Assembly: GCA_903828975.1 (NCBI GenBank)
Contig: CAIKOD010000150.1
Coordinates: 1-63,464 of the forward strand
Reading direction: 5' to 3'
DNA from: an uncultured Methanomicrobiales archaeon
GTDB lineage: Archaea > Halobacteriota > Methanomicrobia > Methanomicrobiales > Methanospirillaceae
Length of the DNA: 63,464 bases
Shown here: positions 1 to 8,868 of the stretch, piece by piece
Numbering within the stretch: position 1 is the first letter of the stretch
Layout: each line of letters starts with the position of its first letter
Program-made: the position numbers and the translations under genes
Notes under the pieces: model-generated
What the model saw: only the letters and a program-made list of their open reading frames with translations
Databases searched by the model: none
What the model was told of the DNA's origin: nothing

Positions 1-1
1 A

Positions 2-142
2 ATCGTCGTAAAAAAGCCGATGGCCGTCACCCCGATTGATGATGAGAAGGCGATCAGGCTATGTCGCCGTACCGGCCCCATATCCATCAGCCGGCCGGAA
101 AGACCACGTGAGGTGGACATTGATAACTACTATTTTCTGTAG
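2..142 (+). CDS. 3' end of an unidentified gene
   Basis: An open frame enters from the left edge and stops with TAG at 140-142, giving 46 residues of a C-terminus that ends in DNYYFL. The segment is basic and proline-containing (KKPMAVTP, ISRPERPRE). I do not recognise the family from so short a piece. It counts as coding because the frame is open from the first base and the sequence after the stop changes abruptly to repeat DNA. The first dispersed repeat begins about 80 bp downstream. Confidence 0.45.
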   Translation: MVVKKPMAVTPIDDEKAIRLCRRTGPISISRPERPREVDIDNYYFL

Positions 143-220
143 ACGGTAAAAAACCGGTACTATGATGGACTGGTAATCTCTTTACCGGAGTGGTCCTGGC
201 CCCGGTTTTACAATAAAATT

Positions 221-478
221 GGCTTTGTTGAAAACCCTCAGTATTATAAAAAGAGGTAATATGGCAGCTGAGACAGGAGGGGGTTTCACCCCATCCTGTC
301 CCACCACCATTAAGAAATTCATTAGGCAGGGTTTCCTGAAATCATTTGCATAGTAAGAGAGTCAATTCCAGTCCTATCCCAACCGGGGTCCTACAGCGGC
401 GGGGCGGAGCCCGGGAGCGTGGATAAATTTCAGAATAATCAGGATTGCAGGTACCTATTATTGCTTTTCAACAGAGCC
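221..478 (+). repeat. Dispersed MITE-like repeat, copy A
   Basis: This 258-bp non-coding element is bounded by 14-bp inverted repeats with one mismatch (221-234 GGCTTTGTTGAAAA; 465-478 TTTTCAACAGAGCC). Inside it, 272-300 is a strong hairpin with 7-bp arms GACAGGA/TCCTGTC and an inner GGGG/CCCC stem. A GC-rich hairpin block follows at about 380-419, after CCTATCCCAACC. The same modules recur at 13.8, 17.6, 20.8, 30.0, 32.7, 41.7 and 52.8 kb. The ends resemble IS6-family termini, but no transposase is present. The adjacent 8-mers are similar but do not form an exact target duplication. Confidence 0.8.
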
Positions 479-612
479 AGAAAAATTGTATTACACAGGG
501 CTGCATCCAATTTGGGCATAGGATTTACAGCAGAGGTCATCTCGTTCCTACACTCCATATTCCGGGTCATGGTGCGGATCATTTTTATTTTGTGCCACGA
601 CCCAGAAGAGGT

Positions 613-1152
613 ATGAAATTTGCTCTGGTCATGGTCCTGTCTCTCCTCGTTATCATGCTGATCTCAGGGTGTACCTCACAGGCGCCAACCCCCTCAAATC
701 TGACGACACAGGTGTCAGGACCTGTGATGACCAGGATGGTTACTACCTCTCCGGATGTAACGGCCCCTGCAGGGCAGGTCAATACGTCACCGGGTATTGA
801 GGCCCGGGTCAATACCACCCGTAATGATATTTTTTTCCTTGAACCGGTGAAGGATTACCATGTGGGGGATACGATAACCCTCCGCGGGACAACCATTCTC
901 GCCACCGGGGACCCCCTGCTTATTGAAGTGATCTCGTCATCCTTTGGTCCTGCACCAAAGAGCAGCAGCCAGTCATTCACCGGGGTATCAGGGATCGCAA
1001 TTGTGACCAACGGTATGACGGGCGGGCCCAATACATGGTCATTTTCTTTTCCGACCGGCGGGTTTATCGAGGATACGTATATCGTCACGGTATCGGGTAT
1101 CGGTATCAATGTCAGGGACAGCACCACCTTCCTGCTGAAACCACGCCTGTAG
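613..1152 (+). CDS. Predicted lipoprotein with beta-rich surface domain
   Basis: The 179-residue protein starts MKFALVMVLSLLVIML and has a lipobox LISGC at about residues 15-19, so it should be exported and lipid-anchored at Cys19. A Thr/Pro/Ser-rich linker follows (about 20-70). The rest is a beta-rich domain with ITLRGTT and WSFSFPTGGF, like those of methanogen surface proteins of the DUF3821 type (weak recognition). The open frame extends upstream to 445, but that part runs through the dispersed repeat. I chose ATG 613 because the signal peptide begins there and purine-rich AGAAGAGG precedes it. The cargo or role is unknown. Confidence 0.7.
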   Translation: MKFALVMVLSLLVIMLISGCTSQAPTPSNLTTQVSGPVMTRMVTTSPDVTAPAGQVNTSPGIEARVNTTRNDIFFLEPVKDYHVGDTITLRGTTILATGDPLLIEVISSSFGPAPKSSSQSFTGVSGIAIVTNGMTGGPNTWSFSFPTGGFIEDTYIVTVSGIGINVRDSTTFLLKPRL

Positions 1153-1277
1153 CAGTTTTATTCTCATTCAACGCCCGTATTATGACCTGGAGACCCTGAA
1201 AGGGATCCCGGTCCCAGTCCTTTTTCCCCTCCCGCAAAGGAGATGTAGAGTGAACACCTTATCTGATCATAAGCATT

Positions 1278-2186
1278 ATGGAGACGGTAATCGAGGCGAT
1301 AGACCTTGTCAAGCAGTTTGGTCCGTTTACTGCAGTCGATACTATCAGCTTTGCGGTAAGGCCTGGCGAGGTATTCGGTTTCCTGGGGCCGAACGGTGCC
1401 GGAAAAACCACAACGATGAAAATGATCCAGTGCGCATCGCCGAGGACCTCGGGTACCCTGTCTGTGTTCGGCATGGACCCGGGTACACACAGCCATGAGA
1501 TCAAGGCAATGATCGGCGTTGTCCCCCAGGAGACTAACCTTGATACCGAATTTTCCACCTTTGAAAACCTCATGGTTTACTCGCGCTATTTCGGGATCCC
1601 AAAAGAGGTCGCAGAAGAGAGGGCAGAAAAACTCCTTGATTTTGTCCAACTTACCGAAAAACGGGATATTAACATCGAAAAGCTTTCGGGGGGGATGAAG
1701 CGGCGCCTTATTCTCGCAAGGGCACTTGTGAACCAGCCAAAACTCCTGATCCTCGACGAACCTACGATCGGGCTTGATCCACAGGCAAGGCACCTGATCT
1801 GGGAGAAACTGAAACTTCTGCGTTCATTGGGAAATACCATCGTCCTTACCACGCATTACCTCGAGGAAGCTGAAAGACTCTGTGACCGGCTGGTGATCAT
1901 GAATAACGGCACTATTCTTGTCCAGGGGTCGCCTGCAGCGCTGGTCAGGGACCATGTAGGAGGAGGTATTGTTGAAGCGGAACATTCACCCGGGGTAGTT
2001 GCCTGTCTGTTGGACATGGGTATCCCGTACGAAGTGGCAGGGGACAGGGTGCAGGTCGTTACCGACAACCCAGGGGCAGTCGCACGGGAGCTCCTCGCGA
2101 AATGTGATGCGAAGCAGGTCCTCACAAGGGCAGCAACACTTGAGGATGTCTTTCTGAAGCTGACCGGGAGGGTGCTGAGAGAATGA
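1278..2186 (+). CDS. ABC transporter ATP-binding protein (DrrA/NodI-like)
   Basis: This is the ATPase of an ABC-2 type exporter. Walker A GPNGAGKTT is at residues 37-45, the signature LSGGM at 136-140, Walker B LLILDEPT at about 157-163, and the H-loop TTHYLEEA near 195. The 302-residue length and C-terminal extension match the DrrA/NodI group, which drives efflux of lipids, drugs or polysaccharide precursors. It overlaps the permease gene by ATGA, so the two are translationally coupled. The substrate cannot be read from the sequence. Confidence 0.9.
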   Translation: METVIEAIDLVKQFGPFTAVDTISFAVRPGEVFGFLGPNGAGKTTTMKMIQCASPRTSGTLSVFGMDPGTHSHEIKAMIGVVPQETNLDTEFSTFENLMVYSRYFGIPKEVAEERAEKLLDFVQLTEKRDINIEKLSGGMKRRLILARALVNQPKLLILDEPTIGLDPQARHLIWEKLKLLRSLGNTIVLTTHYLEEAERLCDRLVIMNNGTILVQGSPAALVRDHVGGGIVEAEHSPGVVACLLDMGIPYEVAGDRVQVVTDNPGAVARELLAKCDAKQVLTRAATLEDVFLKLTGRVLRE

Positions 2187-2971
2187 TCAGGGAATTACTC
2201 ACAGTCCCCCGCCTGACCGGAAAAGCGTGGACCGTCTGGCGGCGTAACCTTGACGTGTTTCTGAAAACCTGGCGGGTCAACCTCGTACCGCCTTTCATCG
2301 AACCATTCCTTTACCTCATTGCACTCGGGTTCGGACTTGGCGGGTTTGTGGGGTATATCGGGGACGTCCCCTACATTGACTTTATTGCCCCGGCGATTGT
2401 CGCCGTATCAATAATGAATTCGGCATTTTTTGAGTGCACCTATGGTTCCTATGTCAGGATGTATTACGGAAAAACCTTTGATGCAATCATTGCGACGCCG
2501 GTTTCCATTGAAGAAGTAATTGCCGGGGAACTGCTCTGGGGTGCGACACGGAGCATGATCTACACGAGCCTCATGCTCCCGGTGCTTGTCCTGTTCGGGG
2601 TAGTGGATTTACCCTCCTCCCTGCTCCTCATCCCCTTTGCATTCCTCGGGGGGCTCCTGTTCGCCTGCATCGCAATGTGTTTTACCGCGGTCACACCAAG
2701 TATCGATGCCCTCAATTACCCCTCATTCCTGTTCATCACACCGATGTTGCTCTTTTCTGGAACATTCTTCCCGATAACCGTCCTTCCGCCGGCCCTGCAG
2801 GTCTTCGCCTATGCGGTCCTCCCCCTTACCAACGTGGTCAATATCTGCCGTGGCCTCACGCTGACCATGTTTTCTCCCTTCATGCTCTATAACCTGGCAT
2901 GGATTGTTATTGTTACCGGGGCCCTTTTCCTCATCTCGGTTAACCTCATGAAACGCAGACTGGTAGTATAA
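2183..2971 (+). CDS. ABC-2 type transporter permease
   Basis: A 262-residue protein with about six hydrophobic segments, the ABC2_membrane fold (NodJ/DrrB-like). It starts at the ATG overlapping the TGA of the ATPase gene. The TM segments run from about residue 35 (PPFIEPFLYLIALGFGLGG) to the C-terminal helix (LAWIVIVTGALFLISVNLM), with the charged tail KRRLVV inside. With the upstream ATPase it should form a homodimeric exporter. A repeat fragment begins about 20 bp after the stop. Confidence 0.88.
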   Translation: MIRELLTVPRLTGKAWTVWRRNLDVFLKTWRVNLVPPFIEPFLYLIALGFGLGGFVGYIGDVPYIDFIAPAIVAVSIMNSAFFECTYGSYVRMYYGKTFDAIIATPVSIEEVIAGELLWGATRSMIYTSLMLPVLVLFGVVDLPSSLLLIPFAFLGGLLFACIAMCFTAVTPSIDALNYPSFLFITPMLLFSGTFFPITVLPPALQVFAYAVLPLTNVVNICRGLTLTMFSPFMLYNLAWIVIVTGALFLISVNLMKRRLVV

Positions 2972-2991
2972 CAAAGAAAGAGAAAACTGGC

Positions 2992-3060
2992 AGCCGGCGG
3001 CAGGCAAAGCGGCGGGGCAGAGCCCCGGGAGCCTGATTATATTTCCGGCTTCTTAAAATA
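2992..3060 (+). repeat. Fragment of the dispersed repeat
   Basis: Only the GC block (CAAAGCGGCGGGGCAGAGCC at 3004-3023, then CCGGGAGCCTG) and a repeat-end-like TTTCCGGCTTCTTAAAATAA are present. It lies just 3' of the ABC permease. The hairpin and G-tract half is missing, so this is a truncated copy. Confidence 0.6.
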
Positions 3061-3197
3061 AGGAAGATTGATATCAGAGGATGTAAACGAATCCCCATTC
3101 TGCATAACCTGCGGGACCAAAACGGTACCACCCGGATCCCGGTAGCAAGATATCCGATACGGTAAAACGATACAACAATATTCCGGGGATCTTATCC

Positions 3198-3860
3198 GTG
3201 TATACCCTCCAGGAGATGCTGCTTGTTGCGTTTGCAATCGGACTTACCGGGGCGTTAACCCCGGGTCCTACCCTGGTCGCGACCATCAGGGCATCAGTTG
3301 AATATGGCTGGTATGCAGGACCAGTCATCACCGCGGGCCACTGCCTCGTTGAATTTATCGTTTTTATCCTGATCCTTTTAGGCCTTATCACGATAGCAGG
3401 CCAGTACTCTGGGTTTATCTCCGCATTCGGGGGTGTTGCACTCGTAATTTTTGGGATCATGACAATCCTGGGGAGCCGTACTATGAGCCTTTCAGGTGTC
3501 CTGATGGAAGGCACCGGTGGGGCTGGAACCAGGGGGGGATCCTCGGCGGACAGGGGGATCAGGCAGGTATTCCTCTCCGGTGTGCTTACCAGCCTTGCAA
3601 ACCCTTTCTTCTGGGTCTGGTGGTTGTCCATTGGGAGTGCGATGGTTGTGGCCGGGCTTGAAGGAGGGTTCATACTCGGGGCGGCGTTCCTGGTCGGACA
3701 CTGGGTTGCAGACATTGCCTGGTACACCGTGGTATCGGTCACCATCCACCACGGAAGGACATTGCTTTCGGATACCTGGTATCGTGCAATAAACACGTTA
3801 TGCGGGGCATTCATGGCCATATTTGGCATATGGTTCTTTTCTGTTGCGATCTCCGGGTAA
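3198..3860 (+). CDS. LysE-family transporter
   Basis: A 220-residue membrane protein with the LysE/RhtB N-terminal motif GALTPGPTLVATIRASVEYG (about residues 17-36) and about six hydrophobic segments. Family members export amino acids or related metabolites. The start is GTG 3198; no in-frame ATG lies before the conserved motif. A Gly-rich soluble loop (GTGGAGTRGG) sits mid-protein. It is convergent with trpA; whether it exports an aromatic amino acid is only a guess from position. Confidence 0.85.
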   Translation: MYTLQEMLLVAFAIGLTGALTPGPTLVATIRASVEYGWYAGPVITAGHCLVEFIVFILILLGLITIAGQYSGFISAFGGVALVIFGIMTILGSRTMSLSGVLMEGTGGAGTRGGSSADRGIRQVFLSGVLTSLANPFFWVWWLSIGSAMVVAGLEGGFILGAAFLVGHWVADIAWYTVVSVTIHHGRTLLSDTWYRAINTLCGAFMAIFGIWFFSVAISG

Positions 3861-3954
3861 CAGGAGAGAGACGGGAAAAATTATAAAAAACTGATGGGAA
3901 GGCAGATCTGCTCCGATTACAATTCGATGATGCAATAATGCAGACAGGAGCGAG

Positions 3955-4761
3955 TTATGCTCCACCCGGGCCATTCGTGGCTGCCCGCATTGAAATGGCA
4001 TAATTTTTAAGGGCTTTCTTCATAGATTCCATGTCATCCCTGTGTTTTTCAATAATTGAAACAATTGCACTTCCAGCAATCGCTGCATCGGCACCGGCAT
4101 TATAGAGCTCAGCTGCATGGGCCGGGGTTGCGACACCGAAACCAACAGCCAGCGGCATATGGGTCTTCTCCCGTATATACCTGACGAATGCCATCGCTCC
4201 ATGTGGCAGGGCAGGTAAAACACCGGTAACACCCATATGGGAAACAAGGTAGATAAATCCCCGGGCATTTTTCAATATCTGTTCCAGCCTTTCCGGCGAT
4301 GTCGTCTCGCAGACCATGAATATCTGGTCGATACCGGTCTTCTCTGCTACCTTCATCACCGGCCCGGACTCCTCAACCGGCATATCGGCAATCAGTATCC
4401 CATCGACACCAGCCTCCCCTGCTTCCCTGTAGAACCGGGAAATTCCCCGGTGGTGGACAATATTGTAATACGTCAGGAGCACCACCGGTACCGTCGAAAA
4501 CAACCTCATACGCCGGACAATTTCAAACACACTATCAGGGGTCGCCCCTGCAGCAAGTGCCCGGACATCAGCCCTCTGAATCACGGGTCCGTCCGCAACA
4601 GGATCTGAGAACGGGACACCTAGTTCGATAATATCTGCCCCCCCTTCGACCAGGGCCCTTGCTGCGGCGACTGAACTTTCGAAATCGGGGTCACACGCAA
4701 CGATAAAAGCGATGAACAGCGGTCTTCCGGCGGACGTAAAAGTCTCTCCAATCCGTCTCAT
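3955..4761 (-). CDS. trpA: Tryptophan synthase alpha subunit
   Basis: Converts indole-3-glycerol phosphate to indole and glyceraldehyde-3-phosphate, passing indole to TrpB. The 268-residue length is typical. The active-site segment [19 protein letters not shown] carries Glu46 and Asp57, the expected catalytic pair. The phosphate-binding end is recognisable in [27 protein letters not shown]. It is the last gene of the trp operon, and its ATG overlaps the trpB stop by 4 bp. Confidence 0.97.
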   Translation of the reverse strand: MRRIGETFTSAGRPLFIAFIVACDPDFESSVAAARALVEGGADIIELGVPFSDPVADGPVIQRADVRALAAGATPDSVFEIVRRMRLFSTVPVVLLTYYNIVHHRGISRFYREAGEAGVDGILIADMPVEESGPVMKVAEKTGIDQIFMVCETTSPERLEQILKNARGFIYLVSHMGVTGVLPALPHGAMAFVRYIREKTHMPLAVGFGVATPAHAAELYNAGADAAIAGSAIVSIIEKHRDDMESMKKALKNYAISMRAATNGPGGA

Positions 4762-5936
4762 TGGAAACCCCCCTGCATCGCAGCCACCCCGGCAACATCC
4801 TTGTCACCCCTCCCTGACAGGTTGATGACCACGATGTCATCACGGGTGAATTCATCTTTCAACCTTCTCGCTGCAGCAATCGCGTGGGCAGACTCCATTG
4901 CCGGAATGATCCCTTCCCTCCGGGGGAGATAGCGGAAGGCTGAAAGGGCCTCGTCATCATTCACAGCGATATAGTGCACCCTCCCGGTGTCCCTGAGCAT
5001 ACTGTGTTCCGGGCCGACCCCCGGGTAATCAAGGCCGGCAGATATACTGTGGGTCTCCGCGATCTGCCCGTTTTCATCCTGCAGAAGGTAGGAAAATGCC
5101 CCGTGTAGCACACCGGGAGTACCCCCGCAGAGGGTGGCCCCGTGTTCACCGGTAATGAGGCCGTGACCCCCGGCTTCTGCCCCGGTCATAGTAACATTGT
5201 CCCTGATAAACGGGTGAAACAACCCGATTGCATTTGACCCCCCGCCAACACAGGCGATCAGCCGGTCAGGGAGCCGCCCTTCCGCGTTCATTGACTGCTT
5301 CCTCACTTCACGGCCGATAACCGTCTGAAAATCCCGGACTATCAGGGGAAACGGGTGCGGACCAACTACCGAGCCGATCAGGTAGTGGGTATCACCAATG
5401 TTCCCGACCCAGTCACGAAGGGCTTCGTTCACCGCGTCTTTTAAGGTCCTCGACCCGGTCCGGACAGGGATCACCTTCGCACCCATCAGTTCCATCCGGA
5501 ACACGTTCAGCCTCTGTCGTGCGATGTCTTCCTCACCCATATAGACCTCGACAGGGAGGTTAAGCATAGCCCCGGCAATGGCAGTTGCAACGCCGTGCTG
5601 GCCAGCCCCGGTCTCGGCAATCAACCGTTTCTTTCCCATGTACCTGGCAAGCAAAGCCTGCCCGAGGGTATTATTCAGTTTATGGGCCCCGCCATGGAGG
5701 AGGTCCTCCCGCTTGAGATAGATCTTCGCACCGAGGTCTTCTGACATATTTGGACAATACGTCAGGGGCGTTGACCGCCCGGCATAATTTTTCAGGTAGT
5801 GACTGAGTTCCCTGACGAATTCCCTGTCCCGGGAAATCTTCTGGTAGGACTCCTCAAGTTCAATGAGCGTGGCCATCAGTGCTTCGGGGACGTACTGCCC
5901 CCCGAATTTACCAAACCTGCCCTTTTTACCTGGCAT
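4758..5936 (-). CDS. trpB: Tryptophan synthase beta subunit
   Basis: PLP enzyme that condenses indole with serine to give tryptophan. The N-terminus has [12 protein letters not shown], typical of the TrpB1 group that pairs with TrpA. The PLP lysine is Lys86 in HGGAHKLNN, the ETGAGQHG substrate loop follows, and [15 protein letters not shown] binds the cofactor phosphate. Length 392 residues, complete. The start overlaps the end of trpF by 11 bp, so the two are coupled. Confidence 0.97.
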   Translation of the reverse strand: MPGKKGRFGKFGGQYVPEALMATLIELEESYQKISRDREFVRELSHYLKNYAGRSTPLTYCPNMSEDLGAKIYLKREDLLHGGAHKLNNTLGQALLARYMGKKRLIAETGAGQHGVATAIAGAMLNLPVEVYMGEEDIARQRLNVFRMELMGAKVIPVRTGSRTLKDAVNEALRDWVGNIGDTHYLIGSVVGPHPFPLIVRDFQTVIGREVRKQSMNAEGRLPDRLIACVGGGSNAIGLFHPFIRDNVTMTGAEAGGHGLITGEHGATLCGGTPGVLHGAFSYLLQDENGQIAETHSISAGLDYPGVGPEHSMLRDTGRVHYIAVNDDEALSAFRYLPRREGIIPAMESAHAIAAARRLKDEFTRDDIVVINLSGRGDKDVAGVAAMQGGFQ

Positions 5937-6504
5937 CCGGCACCCCTTTTGCGTTCTGTATGAACCTGCTCACAAGAACCGGGTCTTTTACACCCGGCCT
6001 GATCTCAACACCCGATGCAACATCAACTGCGTACGGCCGGACGTCTTCTATTGCCCATTTCACATTGTAGGGAGTAAGCCCTCCGGCGAGGATGACGGGG
6101 ACAGCCGATTCCAAGACGGCCGTCTTCGCAAATTCAGGGCTGTACAGCCGGCCGGAACCCCGGCTCTCATCGATCACTACCGCATCACAGTCACCTGGTA
6201 TAGCCCCGCCGGGTTGTACAACCCGGAGAAGTCTCACACCTGTCCGGGCCGGCATTATAAACGGGTACGATAACTGGACGGCCGACGGGTGGAGGTCAAG
6301 GACAGATTTGAATTTTTCCCGGGACTGTGTGTGAGTCACGAGGACCCCTGCCGTGAAAGGCCGGAGTTGCCCTAATATTTCTGATGCGGTCTCCAGCGGA
6401 ACGTTCCGCGGCGAGTGACTGCAGACAACGATTCCAATCGCATCAGCTCCTTCATCTTCCGCCATTATAGCGTCCTGTACGGTGGTTATCCCGCATATTT
6501 TCAC
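5926..6504 (-). CDS. trpF: Phosphoribosylanthranilate isomerase
   Basis: TIM-barrel enzyme of the third pathway step. It begins [12 protein letters not shown], with the expected catalytic Cys4 in KICGI. The C-terminal phosphate site includes [10 protein letters not shown] and [17 protein letters not shown]. At 192 residues it is slightly shorter than the bacterial average but complete. It sits between trpC (4-bp overlap) and trpB. Confidence 0.96.
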   Translation of the reverse strand: MKICGITTVQDAIMAEDEGADAIGIVVCSHSPRNVPLETASEILGQLRPFTAGVLVTHTQSREKFKSVLDLHPSAVQLSYPFIMPARTGVRLLRVVQPGGAIPGDCDAVVIDESRGSGRLYSPEFAKTAVLESAVPVILAGGLTPYNVKWAIEDVRPYAVDVASGVEIRPGVKDPVLVSRFIQNAKGVPDAR

Positions 6505-7262
6505 GCGAATACAAATCCCTCCAGTACTTTTTTCGGGTTAGCTGATGCCATGATCGAGCTGCCCACGAGGAACGCATCGCAATACCTCCGAAGGTACCGA
6601 ACATCGAACGGCCAGCATATCCCGCTCATCGAAATTACGGTGAAGCCTTTCCTGCCCAGTTTCTCCGATATCAGCCTCGTCGTGGTAAGATTCGTTACCA
6701 TGGTCCGCAGGTCACGGTTGTTGATCCCGATCAGGGTAGCACCGGAACTGACAGCAAGAGGTATCTCGTTACAGGAATGGAGTTCAACCAGTGGTTCAAT
6801 GGCACACGTCCTGCAGAAGCTGACAAATTCCGGCAGGCGGTCACCAAGCACACCTGCAATTAGGAGTACTGCGTCGGCACCGAGCATCCTGCTCTCAACG
6901 ATCTGCCGTTTGTCTATGATGAAGTCCTTCTGAAGCAGGGGAAGGTCAGATATTTTCCGTATACGTGAAATATTCTCTGTGCTCCCATTGAACCAGAATG
7001 GCTCCGTGAGAACGGAAAGTGCTATAGCGCCCCCATCGGCCATCATCCGGGACAATTCCTCAGGTTCACCTTCACTCCTGATACAGCCTGCCGATGGCGA
7101 TGAATACTTAATTTCCGCAATAACTGCATTCCGGTTTGTTACTGAACGAATCGCCTGTTGCAGCCGCCCTGGCCCCGAAAGCCCGGGTGCCGGAATACCT
7201 GTGTAATCCGGTAACATTGCAACTCTTGACCTTGTCCGTTCGACAATTTCATCAAGCATCAT
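6501..7262 (-). CDS. trpC: Indole-3-glycerol phosphate synthase
   Basis: Closes the indole ring from carboxyphenylaminodeoxyribulose phosphate. The hallmark IAEIKYSSPSAG carries the catalytic Lys near residue 52. LPLLQKDFIIDKRQI and IGINNRDLRTM complete the barrel, and the conserved Ser-Gly phosphate loop appears as ISMSGI. 253 residues, complete. It overlaps trpD upstream and trpF downstream by 4 bp each. Confidence 0.97.
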   Translation of the reverse strand: MMLDEIVERTRSRVAMLPDYTGIPAPGLSGPGRLQQAIRSVTNRNAVIAEIKYSSPSAGCIRSEGEPEELSRMMADGGAIALSVLTEPFWFNGSTENISRIRKISDLPLLQKDFIIDKRQIVESRMLGADAVLLIAGVLGDRLPEFVSFCRTCAIEPLVELHSCNEIPLAVSSGATLIGINNRDLRTMVTNLTTTRLISEKLGRKGFTVISMSGICWPFDVRYLRRYCDAFLVGSSIMASANPKKVLEGFVFA

Positions 7263-8290
7263 GCCACACCGCCGGTAGCATCGACCAGTGCGTTGAGTTT
7301 TTCCATCGCGGCCCCGCTGTCAACTGATTGTATTGCTTCCATGATTCCTTCCTGTATTGAGCCGGCCCTTCCTGCCGTGTAGATTGCAGCACCACTGTTG
7401 AGGAGGACAATCTCCCTATGGGGTCCTTTTTCACCTGAAAGGACATCGATAAGAATCCTCGCATTCGCCCTGGCGTCCCCGCCTGCAATATCCCCAGCAT
7501 CCACCTCCGGAAATCCGTAATCCGTGCACCGGATTGTCCGGTCAGTGATCCGTCGTCCGTAAAGTTCAGTCACCCGGGTCTCCCCGGTCGTAGTGATTTC
7601 ATCGAGACCCGCACCATGTACCACCATGGCACGCGGAGTCCCGAGATCCCTGAGGACTTCTGCAAAAACCCGGGTAAGAGCAGGGTTGTATACCCCGATT
7701 AACTGCGCATCTGCCCCTGCGGGGTTTGTCAGCGGACCAAGAAGATTAAAGATTGTCCTGATCCCGATCTCACGCCGTACTGCAGCCACCTTCGCCATTG
7801 CAGGATGATACAACGGAGCGTACAGGAAGGCAATACCAATATCCCTGATAATTTCATTGTTCCGGGACGGTGGGACGGAGAGGTTTACCCCGAGTGTTTC
7901 GAGCACATCAGCCGAGCCGCACCGGCTCGAAACACTCCGGTTGCCGTGTTTTACCACCGGTACTCCTGCACCGGCTGCGACAAAGGCAGCGGTAGTACTG
8001 ATATTGAAACTTGCCATCCCGTCACCACCAGTCCCGCAGGTATCAAGGAGAGTCCCTCGTTGTCCCCTGCAGACTGGTACCGCCCGGGCCCTCATTACCA
8101 GGGCAAATGCTGCAATTTCCCCGATGGATGGCCCTTTAACCTGCATTGCAGTCAGGAACGCACCGATTTGAGCACCTGTTGCCTTCCCTTCAATGATATC
8201 CTGCATGACCATTCCTGCCATTTCACGGCTGATGTCATGTGTACTCACCACCGATTTTATCGCCTGCCTGATGACCTGATCACGGCTCAT
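7259..8290 (-). CDS. trpD: Anthranilate phosphoribosyltransferase
   Basis: Transfers phosphoribose from PRPP to anthranilate. The PRPP site LLDTCGTGGDGMASFNIST (about residues 80-98) and the KHGNRSVSSRCGSADVLE segment are intact. The length of 343 is normal. It is separate from trpG, not fused as in some bacteria. Four-base overlaps join it to trpG and trpC. Confidence 0.97.
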   Translation of the reverse strand: MSRDQVIRQAIKSVVSTHDISREMAGMVMQDIIEGKATGAQIGAFLTAMQVKGPSIGEIAAFALVMRARAVPVCRGQRGTLLDTCGTGGDGMASFNISTTAAFVAAGAGVPVVKHGNRSVSSRCGSADVLETLGVNLSVPPSRNNEIIRDIGIAFLYAPLYHPAMAKVAAVRREIGIRTIFNLLGPLTNPAGADAQLIGVYNPALTRVFAEVLRDLGTPRAMVVHGAGLDEITTTGETRVTELYGRRITDRTIRCTDYGFPEVDAGDIAGGDARANARILIDVLSGEKGPHREIVLLNSGAAIYTAGRAGSIQEGIMEAIQSVDSGAAMEKLNALVDATGGVA

Positions 8291-8868
8291 GTTTCCACAC
8301 CGTTCCCGTAAAGGAAATTACGGATGATCCCCGGCCCGTTATGGCAGAGAATGCTTTCAGGATGAAACTGGACACCTTCAACCGGGTATTCCCGGTGGCG
8401 GACACCCATGATGTACCCGTCATCGAGACTTCGTGCCGTGACTTCAAGAGACCCGGGTAATGATTCCGGGTCAACTATCAGTGAATGGTACCGTGTGGCG
8501 ACAAACGGGTTTTCAATACCTCTGTAAACCCCTTTTCCATCATGGCTTACAAGAGATGTCTTCCCGTGCATCAGGTGGTAGCCCTGCACAACCGAAGCCC
8601 CTGCACTATGACAGATGGCCTGGTGGCCCAGGCAGACCCCAAGGGTGGGAATTGTCCTGGATATGGTCCTGAGTGCCAAAAGACAAAGCCCGGATCCTTT
8701 CGGGTGACCGGGTCCCGGGGACAGAATTATCCGGTCGGGGCTGATTTCTTCAAGTATTTTGGGGTCAGCATCGGATTTCACAACAACCGGGTCTGCGCCG
8801 AGCGCCCCGACAAGCTGGACCAGGTTGTAGGTAAAGCTGTCATAGCAGTCGATGACAAGTACGTTCAT
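8287..8868 (-). CDS. trpG: Anthranilate synthase glutamine amidotransferase subunit
   Basis: Class I glutamine amidotransferase that supplies ammonia to TrpE. The catalytic Cys lies in LGVCLGHQAI, and the His/Glu pair in QFHPESIL. The MHGKTS motif that follows the nucleophile elbow in TrpG is also present. At 193 residues it is a stand-alone subunit, coupled by 4-bp overlaps to trpE and trpD. Confidence 0.97.
   Translation of the reverse strand: MNVLVIDCYDSFTYNLVQLVGALGADPVVVKSDADPKILEEISPDRIILSPGPGHPKGSGLCLLALRTISRTIPTLGVCLGHQAICHSAGASVVQGYHLMHGKTSLVSHDGKGVYRGIENPFVATRYHSLIVDPESLPGSLEVTARSLDDGYIMGVRHREYPVEGVQFHPESILCHNGPGIIRNFLYGNGVET

Noticed and set aside
445-612. N-terminal extension of the lipoprotein frame
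   Set aside because: It runs through the end of repeat copy A; a clean signal peptide with lipobox starts at 613.
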